Shown here in pieces: positions 54,080 through 59,652 of a DNA stretch of 59,652 nt (positions are counted from its first letter, which is position 1; each line of letters opens with the position of its first letter). The DNA is from Paludibacteraceae bacterium (GTDB taxonomy: Bacteria > Bacteroidota > Bacteroidia > Bacteroidales > Paludibacteraceae): NCBI GenBank assembly GCA_905233375.1, contig CAJOEJ010000017.1, positions 1 through 59,652 of the forward strand, in the 5' to 3' direction. Under the pieces are notes generated by a model, which was not told where the DNA came from, ran no database searches, and saw only the letters and a list, made by a program, of their open reading frames with translations. The position numbers and the translations under genes are program-made.

Positions 54080-54856
54080 TTATTCCCCTACAATATAATC
54101 GCTTACCGTGATAAAGAGGTCGAAACGGACGTTCTGATCGTCGATCAGGTAGCCGTTGAGATCGTAGTTCGGCGCAGTACCCGTTACTATCACCTCGCCC
54201 TTTTCGATCTCGTGACTCATTGCATCGTAATACACGCGCGCATCGATAAATTGGGAAATGTCGAACGTGCCTGTAATAGAGTGCGTATTATCCGTTTGCA
54301 AGATCAAGTCGTACTCATAGTAACTGGAGTTTAGTTTCCAACCGTAATGAATTTCCCCATGATACGTGTACCCTGTGGTGGTATAGTCAATGAGTTCGGC
54401 GTTCGAATCGCTGATATCCACCGTCATCGTTACTTGCACTTCGGTCGTCTTGAAAGAGGCAAAGGTAGCTTCTTTCGAATCGCGGTCGCCGTTGGTATCC
54501 ACGTAATACACCGCGATCACGTATTCCGTTTCGCTACGCAGACCCGTTGCTTGGGCGTCCTTCAGGTCGCCCCGGTACAACTTGCCGCCATGGAGATGCT
54601 TCTCATAACTCTGGTTGATCGCCCAACCGACATCAAAACTCTCTTTCTCGGACGCACGGATGACGACATAGTCATATGTCACCGTTTTGTCCGACGGCGT
54701 GATGTCCAACGTAACGGAGTTATCCGTCACCGCTGTCACCTGGATAACGAACTCTTCCACCGGTTCGACGGGCTCGCTCTCCGTCTCTCCCGGCTTACAC
54801 GATGCCATACCGCATACCAATGCGAAGATGGCAACAAGGTTAAAAATCTTGTTCAT
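54080..54856 (-). CDS. Lipoprotein, paralog 1 of a three-gene family
   Basis: A 258-residue lipoprotein with signal MNKIFNLVAIFALVCGMASC. The start at 54856 is chosen because it gives the signal peptide; the upstream extension is repeat DNA. The domain begins with FVIQVTAVTDNSVTLDITPS and has a YDYVVIRASEKESFDVGWAINQSY segment very close to paralog 3. It looks like a fibronectin type III-like domain followed by a second beta domain (HSITGTFDISQFIDARVYY) and a C-terminal strand set (GYLIDDQNVRFDLFITV). Function unknown; probably surface exposed. Confidence 0.82.
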   Translation of the reverse strand: MNKIFNLVAIFALVCGMASCKPGETESEPVEPVEEFVIQVTAVTDNSVTLDITPSDKTVTYDYVVIRASEKESFDVGWAINQSYEKHLHGGKLYRGDLKDAQATGLRSETEYVIAVYYVDTNGDRDSKEATFASFKTTEVQVTMTVDISDSNAELIDYTTTGYTYHGEIHYGWKLNSSYYEYDLILQTDNTHSITGTFDISQFIDARVYYDAMSHEIEKGEVIVTGTAPNYDLNGYLIDDQNVRFDLFITVSDYIVGE

Positions 54857-54918
54857 AATGACCAATGACCAATTACCAATCACCAATCCTCCTCCCCCGA
54901 GGGGAGGCAGGGAGGGGT
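54857..54918. repeat. ACCAATG/T heptamer array plus REP-like element variant
   Basis: AATGACC, AATGACC, AATTACC, AATCACC and AATCC run up to 54889, then a REP-like element variant (54888-54918) with core CCTCCCCCGAGGGGAGG. The composite is the same as at 45452-45519. Confidence 0.82.
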
Positions 54919-55760
54919 TATTCCACTCCCCCTGCTCCTTCTTCGCCTTCACCGCCAATCGGATCGTCTCCACCGGGACCTGCGGACGAACCGCCTTCTT
55001 CATAGTCTGTTACCTTGATATTCAGGTTGAAACGAACGTTTGCATCATCAAGCACGTAACCCGAGATCACAAAATCCGGCTTCTCACCCGTTACCGTTAT
55101 CTCGCCGGCCTTGATGGCATGAGACTCATCGCCATAATTCATAGTTGACTGTGCAAGCTGGACAGCATCGTACGTACCTGCGATATCCATTGTGCTACCC
55201 GAGTGCAGTTTCAACTCATAGTTCTTGTAAACGGCTTCTACCGTCCAGAAATGATGAACTTCGTTTCCGTCATGGTAACCTATGGTGGTATAGTCAATAA
55301 TCTTGGCTTGCTGGTCGTTGAACTCAACTGTATTGGCAGCCTGCGCTTCCTCGGTAATGAAATCAACGAATGTAGCTTCTTCTGAAATCTTCGAGAAGAT
55401 GGTGTCCACGTAGTACACGGCAATGGTGTATTTTGTGTTGCTCTGCAGGCCTTTTACGAACATGCCTCTCAACTCGCCAACAAACAGTTTGCTGCCTTCC
55501 TTGGCATGGGTGTAACTCTCATTTTGGGCGTCAGGCAAGTAGAAATCCGCTTTCTGCGAGGTCGGCATGAGCACAAAATCATACGTCGCCTCTTTGTCCG
55601 AGGGGACGATGTCAAACGTTACGGAGTTCTCGGTAACAGCCGTTACCTTTACATCGAACTCGCCGCCCTTTACTTCGGGCTCCGTTTCCTTGTTGTTCTG
55701 ACACGATGCCATACCGCATACCAATGCCAGGATGGCTACAAAACTAAAAATCTTTTTCAT
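54918..55760 (-). CDS. Lipoprotein, paralog 2 of a three-gene family
   Basis: A 280-residue lipoprotein with signal MKKIFSFVAILALVCGMASC. It shares the FDVKVTAVTENSVTFDIVPSDK beginning, the TIAVYYVDT strand and the GYVLDDANVRFNLNIKVTDY ending with paralogs 1 and 3, but its middle is more diverged. It has an extra Gly/Glu-rich tail (SSAGPGGDDPIGGEGEEGAG). Function unknown. Confidence 0.82.
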   Translation of the reverse strand: MKKIFSFVAILALVCGMASCQNNKETEPEVKGGEFDVKVTAVTENSVTFDIVPSDKEATYDFVLMPTSQKADFYLPDAQNESYTHAKEGSKLFVGELRGMFVKGLQSNTKYTIAVYYVDTIFSKISEEATFVDFITEEAQAANTVEFNDQQAKIIDYTTIGYHDGNEVHHFWTVEAVYKNYELKLHSGSTMDIAGTYDAVQLAQSTMNYGDESHAIKAGEITVTGEKPDFVISGYVLDDANVRFNLNIKVTDYEEGGSSAGPGGDDPIGGEGEEGAGGVE

Positions 55761-55809
55761 AATTTCAATAATTTTAATTAGTTAATATAATAAAAATATC
55801 AATTTTCTA

Positions 55810-55844
55810 TTACCAATGACCAATGACCAATGACCAATCACCAA
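55810..55844. repeat. TGACCAA heptamer array
   Basis: TTACCAA, TGACCAA, TGACCAA, TGACCAA and TCACCAA with exact period 7, in the gap between paralogs 2 and 3. Sense-strand reading is TTGGTCA/ATTGGT. Confidence 0.88.
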
Positions 55845-55845
55845 T

Positions 55846-56637
55846 CTATTCCTCCTCGCTATTATCAATATACTTGGTTACGCTGACATTGAGGTCATAA
55901 CGGACGTTCAGATCGTCGATCAGGAAGCCCGAGATATAAAAATACGGCTTGGTACCCGTCACCGTCACCCTGGCGGTAACGACGCGGTACATAGTCTTGT
56001 CTTCCGGATGGAACGCAGTCGCATCGATGAACCGGGAAACATCGTACGTACCGGGAATCTCATACGTATTATCCGTCTCAAACCCCACATGGAGATCCCC
56101 ATAATAGGCAATGAAGTTCCATCCGTAATGGGTTAAGCCGTCATAATAAATGTACCCCGTAGAGGTATAGTCAACGATCTCGGCGCTATCAGAGTTGAAT
56201 GGAATGACTTTCGCTACCGGCTCACCGGTCGTCTTGAAGGGGGCAAAAGTGGCTTCTTTCGAATCGCGGTCGCCGTGGGTATCCACGTAATACACCGCAA
56301 TCACGTATTCCGCAGCGCTATACAAGTTAAGCGCCTGGACATCTTTCAGGTCGCCCTTGTACAGTTCGCCTCCATGGCGATGCTTCTCGTAACTCCGGTT
56401 GATCGCCCAGCCGATATCAAAACTCTCTTTCTCGGACGCACGCATGACGATATAGTCATACGTCATCGTTTTGTCCGACGGCGTGATGTCAAACGTAGCG
56501 TAATACTCCGTCACCTCCGTCACCTCAATAGCGAACTCGTCCGTCTGAACGACAGGATCATTGCTCTCGTTGTTCTGACACGACGCGATACCGAACACCA
56601 TCGCCGCCATCGCAATAAAGAAAAAAATCTTTTTCAT
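55846..56637 (-). CDS. Lipoprotein, paralog 3 of a three-gene family
   Basis: A 263-residue lipoprotein with signal MKKIFFFIAMAAMVFGIASC; the start is at 56637. Its SDKTMTYDYIVMRASEKESF segment and HGDRDSKEATFAPFKTT match paralog 1 closely, so those two are the most recent duplicates. It is the first gene of the minus-strand lipoprotein/BspA operon and lies behind a leader of about 370 bases. Confidence 0.84.
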   Translation of the reverse strand: MKKIFFFIAMAAMVFGIASCQNNESNDPVVQTDEFAIEVTEVTEYYATFDITPSDKTMTYDYIVMRASEKESFDIGWAINRSYEKHRHGGELYKGDLKDVQALNLYSAAEYVIAVYYVDTHGDRDSKEATFAPFKTTGEPVAKVIPFNSDSAEIVDYTSTGYIYYDGLTHYGWNFIAYYGDLHVGFETDNTYEIPGTYDVSRFIDATAFHPEDKTMYRVVTARVTVTGTKPYFYISGFLIDDLNVRYDLNVSVTKYIDNSEEE

Positions 56638-56721
56638 ATTATAAATATTTCTCACAGTCAATAAACAGATGTATACAAAAAGCCGTTTCCTTTCAGTGTT
56701 CCGCTTTTTACCTTCATTTAA

Positions 56722-56754
56722 ATGCAAAAAGCGGGACAGCAATATTGCTGTTCC
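56722..56754 (-). terminator. Terminator-like hairpin inside the long leader
   Basis: On the minus strand GGAACAGCAA (56754-56745) pairs with TTGCTGTCCC (56742-56733, one mismatch), followed by GCTTTTTGC. It lies between the promoter at 57011 and the first lipoprotein gene, so it could end a separate short RNA or act as an attenuator. Confidence 0.6.
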
Positions 56755-56756
56755 AC

Positions 56757-57004
56757 TTTCTGAGGCTCTCGCATTGCCTTTGTATCCAAACAGCAACACT
56801 GGAGCCCACTCTTATATTGTATATTTGGCACGCGTGAATACACACGTACATCTATATACACATTGTGAGCATCTTAGTGTCGCATTGTCTTGGATACTGT
56901 GAACTTGCGAGATTCCAGAAAGTCAAAACAAAGCGCGTAAGACGCTATTTTAATATGTCCAAATCCGCCTTGAAACGTAGAGACACTTCTCCCAAGGAAG
57001 ATTT
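56757..57004 (-). ncRNA. Untranslated leader or independent RNA of about 250 nucleotides
   Basis: Starts just after the promoter at 57011-57042 and ends at the hairpin at 56722-56754. No convincing protein frame is present. Possible pairings include AGTGTC with GACACT across about 110 bases, and GGGCTC with GAGCC nearer the 3' end. It may be a free small RNA or an attenuated leader of the lipoprotein operon. I do not recognise a family. Confidence 0.45.
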
Positions 57005-57010
57005 TCGCTG

Positions 57011-57042
57011 CAAAATTACAAAAAATTTTTGATATATGCAAA
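57011..57042 (-). promoter_or_regulatory. Promoter of the leader/lipoprotein operon
   Basis: Minus-strand TAATTTTG (57018-57011), 20 bases, TTTG (57042-57039). Confidence 0.75.
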
Positions 57043-57456
57043 TAAAAATTCATTTTTAACCATATTTTACCCAATTTCACCTGATTTATCCCTTTTCGCT
57101 CCTTCCGTCCTCTGGTTATGTGCTTGGCGATGTCCCGCCAAGTATCCTCATGGCTTCATCTCCCATTCGGCGTTTATGCTTCATCTCCGATGTAGGTTCT
57201 TCTATCTCTCATTCGGCGTTTTCTCTTGTATCCGTCCAATCTTGGCGGATAGAAAACGCCGCTCTTAATATCTCCGTTCATTTCCCGCAATTGCATTCGG
57301 GTTTCTTACTTTGTCCATTCCGCCGGATGTCATCCGGCAATTAATTCATTGTGCATTTTGGCGGTATGTTTACCGACAGATTCGCTTACAACCTCCTCCC
57401 TTCCCCTTTGTACATTATTTAACATCGTTTGTTGGGGTGAATGCCATTCAACAATT

Positions 57457-57486
57457 CTCCTCCCTTGAGGGGAGGTCGGGAGGGGT
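57457..57486. repeat. REP-like G/C-rich palindrome, copy 3
   Basis: Identical to the 30-base elements at 44656 and 45490, same orientation on the plus strand. Confidence 0.85.
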
Positions 57487-57539
57487 CATTTTTCCCACAA
57501 TTTTCCCAGACAATTGTATGAAATCAGTATGTTGTTACT

Positions 57540-57590
57540 AGGTAATTAGTAGGTGATTAGTAGGTGATTAGTAGGTGATTAGTAGGTTAT
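57540..57590. repeat. 11-base tandem repeat TGATTAGTAGG
   Basis: TAATTAGTAGG then three exact TGATTAGTAGG units and a partial one. It is the only near-perfect 11-base tandem repeat; it differs in sequence from the CGAG type but shares its period. It lies about 190-240 bases before the YhcG promoter. Confidence 0.85.
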
Positions 57591-57779
57591 AATTATAATC
57601 TCGTACTAAAATTTGCAAAAAAACAAACCTTTCGAATGGGTACAACGACCGGAAAAAATCCGGCGAGAGGGATAGGCGATCCGTCTGGGTCGCCTGAATC
57701 CTTCTTGCTCCCTAATTCTTTCTATTTGCAAAATTAAAATTGCAAAATGAAGATTTTTGTCATTTTTATCTCATAAAAG

Positions 57780-57810
57780 TTGTGTATTTAAAAATAATAT
57801 TGTAACTTTG
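57780..57810 (+). promoter_or_regulatory. Promoter of the YhcG/DUF1016-ORF6N pair
   Basis: TTG (57780-57782), 20 bases, TAACTTTG (57803-57810), about 65 bases before the ATG. The leader contains GTTTTCACGTATGCACGTGAGAG, a possible small hairpin (CACGT/ACGTG). Confidence 0.75.
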
Positions 57811-57874
57811 CACGCTCAAAGTGCAAAGGTGTTTTCACGTATGCACGTGAGAGAGAAAACAAGATACTAAAGAT

Positions 57875-59038
57875 ATGAATGAAACTGCAAAATATGAATC
57901 CAAGACTCAGCCTGTGGCGTTAGCACATGATTTTGCTTCGGTGTTGCATATCATCGAGCAAAACAGAACTCAAGCTGTGCTGGCGATTAACCATGCGTCG
58001 GTATTGACGGCATGGCAGGTTGGTGCATTTGTGTCTGATCGTATCAAGAATGCCGCTTGGGGTTCCAAGGTTGTTCAGCAGTTGGCGGAGTATATCCATA
58101 CGCAGAACCCGACCCTGAAGGGATGGAGTCGTAGAACTATATACAAAATGGTTCAGTTCTATGAGACGTATACTGCTGCTGGTTTTGTGGATCTGATTGA
58201 ACAACTGAAGCTCAATAAGCAAATTGTGCCGACGTTATCGGCGCAAATAGAGGGTTCGGAAATTGTGCCATTCAAAACGGCACAAAATGGACACAATATA
58301 ATTGTGTCATTCGAAATGGCACAAATTCCATCGTTGTTAATGAAGACGGGTTGGACAAACCACCAAATTATTTTAAATAGATGCGAAACTCCCGAACAAT
58401 ACGTATTCTACATCCTTTATGCGGAGTATGAACATTTGCAAAATAAAGAACTGGAACGGGCTATCAAAACAGATACCTACTCGCGGGTATTGAGCGACAA
58501 GAAATTACAATCTGCGATGCTCAAAGAGACCTATCCGCAGTCAGAGGTGTTGCTGAAAGACAAGGCGATCTTGGAGTTCTTGGGCTTGCCGCAACGGTAC
58601 AAAGAGTCGAAGTTGCGTAAGGAGATCGTATCGCACATGAAGGAGTTTATTTTGGAAATGGGCAAAGATTTCCTCTTTGTGGATCAGGAGCATACGCTTG
58701 AGGTGGGTGGCCAGAACTTTCGCTGCGACTTGTTGTTTTATCATCGTGCATTGCAGTGCCTTGTGGCTATTGAACTAAAAACGACTATGTTTGATCCGCG
58801 TGATTTGGGGCAATTGGAGTTTTATCTGGAAGCACTTGACCAAACGGAGAAACGCAGTAATGAAAACCCGAGTATAGGTATATTAATGTGCAAGGATGCT
58901 AATCCGGAAGTGGTACGCTATGCGTTAAATCGCAGCGTAAGTCCGACCATGGTTTCGAAATACGAAGAGCAGTTGAAAGTGGGTAGTGTATTACAGCGAA
59001 GCCTTGAGGAATTTGTTGGATTTATTGGAGAGAAATAA
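57875..59038 (+). CDS. YhcG-type PD-(D/E)XK nuclease (DUF1016)
   Basis: A 387-residue protein. The N-terminal DUF1016 region (about 20-190) holds NHASVLTAWQVGAFVSDRIK and LKGWSRRTIYKMVQFYETY, typical of the family's winged-helix part. The C-terminal PD-(D/E)XK nuclease shows FLGLPQRYKESKLRKEIV, FRCDLLFYHRALQCLVAIELK (D and E-x-K) and LEFYLEAL. The family is found near restriction systems and mobile DNA. A short spacer is inserted around 125-150 (EIVPFKTAQNGHNIIVSFEM). It is followed 33 bases later by an ORF6N gene, a common pairing. Confidence 0.92.
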   Translation: MNETAKYESKTQPVALAHDFASVLHIIEQNRTQAVLAINHASVLTAWQVGAFVSDRIKNAAWGSKVVQQLAEYIHTQNPTLKGWSRRTIYKMVQFYETYTAAGFVDLIEQLKLNKQIVPTLSAQIEGSEIVPFKTAQNGHNIIVSFEMAQIPSLLMKTGWTNHQIILNRCETPEQYVFYILYAEYEHLQNKELERAIKTDTYSRVLSDKKLQSAMLKETYPQSEVLLKDKAILEFLGLPQRYKESKLRKEIVSHMKEFILEMGKDFLFVDQEHTLEVGGQNFRCDLLFYHRALQCLVAIELKTTMFDPRDLGQLEFYLEALDQTEKRSNENPSIGILMCKDANPEVVRYALNRSVSPTMVSKYEEQLKVGSVLQRSLEEFVGFIGEK

Positions 59039-59071
59039 CTAATTTAGAAAATTATAAAGTACAAAAAAGAT

Positions 59072-59652
59072 ATGACTAACGAAGTCGTTAAATACGAACA
59101 AGTAAAGGATAGAATAGTTGTCCTGCGGGGAGAGCCGGTGTTGTTAGATGCTGATGTCGCTCAGTTGTATGGCGTAGAAACCCGAGTGGTTAATCAGGCC
59201 GTTAAGAATAATCCGGATAAATTCCCAGAGGGTTTTTTGTTTAAATTAGATAAGCATGAAACGGCTGACTTGCGGTCAAAAATTTTGATCGCTACTCCAC
59301 AAGCGGCTGGAAATAAGCAAGTTAGTGCCATCGCGAAAGCTCATCGCAATCAAAATACGCCTACCGCTTTTACGGAGCGTGGCCTATATATGCTGGCAAC
59401 AATTCTGAAAAGTCCGCGAGCTACGCAGACGACCTTGGCAATTATTGAGGCGTTTGTTCAGTTGCGCGAAGTGGCGCGTACGATGCAGGCTGTAGCGACA
59501 ACAGAGGATGAGAAGGAGAAGAAGTCGCTCATGCAGAAGAGTGGGGAGTTGATCGGGAATGTGATTGGTGCACAATTTGAAACTGTAGGAACAGAGACGG
59601 AAGTGGAGTTGAATTTTGCGGTAGTGAAAATCCGTCATAAAGTCATTCGTGG
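59072..59652 (+). CDS. ORF6N-domain protein, 3' end outside the window
   Basis: An open frame from ATG 59072 runs 193 codons to the window edge without a stop. It starts MTNEVVKYEQVKDRIVVLRG and has the ORF6N signature VLLDADVAQLYGVETRVVNQAVKNNPDKFPEGFLFKL, then TAFTERGLYMLATILKSPRA. ORF6N is a DNA-binding domain related to phage antirepressors. About 190 residues are visible and the frame continues. Probably co-transcribed with the DUF1016 gene. Confidence 0.88.
   Translation, partial: MTNEVVKYEQVKDRIVVLRGEPVLLDADVAQLYGVETRVVNQAVKNNPDKFPEGFLFKLDKHETADLRSKILIATPQAAGNKQVSAIAKAHRNQNTPTAFTERGLYMLATILKSPRATQTTLAIIEAFVQLREVARTMQAVATTEDEKEKKSLMQKSGELIGNVIGAQFETVGTETEVELNFAVVKIRHKVIR

Larger units (their letters stand above)
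57043..57779. other. Intergenic region without a gene
   Basis: About 740 bases between divergent promoters. It holds short direct repeats such as CATTCGGCGTTT (around 57163 and 57212), a partial REP-like run near 57394, a full REP-like element (57457-57486) and an 11-base tandem repeat (57540-57590). Frames that open here are short and not protein-like. The repeated CATTCGGCG pieces could be remnants of a decayed gene or element. Confidence 0.6.

Noticed and set aside
54857..55003. N-terminal extension of lipoprotein paralog 1
   Set aside because: It is translated from repeat DNA and from the neighbouring gene's end; the signal peptide begins at 54856.

Overview
The window looks like chromosomal DNA of a member of the Bacteroidota, most likely order Bacteroidales. 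The evidence is the type III glutamine synthetase, DapL, the DUF4271-hemD-rnpA-yidD cluster, the HD-lpxD-lpxC-lpxA cluster, BspA-like and TIR-Sel1 proteins, and promoters of the Bacteroidetes type (TTG or TTTG, about 20 bases, then TAnnTTTG). No rRNA, tRNA, CRISPR array or insertion sequence was found.

Layout. 1-943: a partial gene, a frameshifted small gene and a restriction-enzyme-like HSDR_N protein. 943-6714 (minus): glnS, lpxA, lpxC, lpxD and an HD phosphohydrolase. 6985-18733 (plus): an OmpA/TPR lipoprotein, mutL, a 5'-nucleotidase-like lipoprotein, acpP-fabF, asd, a U32 peptidase, hemD, rnpA, yidD and trmD. 18894-19001: a compact small-RNA unit. 19000-23578 (minus): mpl, tig, typA. 23735-36066: an accessory surface/signalling island with a structured RNA candidate, a Thr-rich outer-membrane protein, two TIR-Sel1 genes, a CAP-domain protein, a 2176-residue repeat protein and an outer-membrane partner. 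36183-45444 (minus): glmS, dapL, dapF, glnA type III, pcrA/uvrD, a glycerophosphodiesterase. 45526-50872: a 1324-residue STAND/NACHT-like NTPase transcribed divergently from a CorA-like two-TM protein, with interlocked promoters. 50939-56637 (minus): a membrane protein, a BspA-like leucine-rich protein and three paralogous lipoproteins behind a long leader. 57875-end: a YhcG/DUF1016 nuclease and an ORF6N-domain protein cut by the window edge.

Housekeeping genes cover lipid A (lpxA/C/D), fatty acids (acpP, fabF), the lysine/peptidoglycan precursor route (asd, dapL, dapF, mpl, glmS), tRNA and translation factors (glnS, trmD, rnpA, typA, tig), repair (mutL, pcrA) and nitrogen assimilation (glnA).

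The most unusual signal is a set of short-period repeats. Heptamers of the ACCAATC, TTGTACA and AGTTGAA types, and 11-base-period repeats, lie between genes and also inside conserved genes. Five unrelated proteins carry an in-frame ACCAATC array, giving peptides such as QSPITN, and some arrays supply start or stop codons. Arrays inside genes read ACCAATC on the sense strand; five arrays between genes read ATTGGT. Thirty-base REP-like palindromes sit next to several arrays. The other main candidates for something undescribed are the STAND NTPase/CorA-like pair and the TIR-Sel1 pair.
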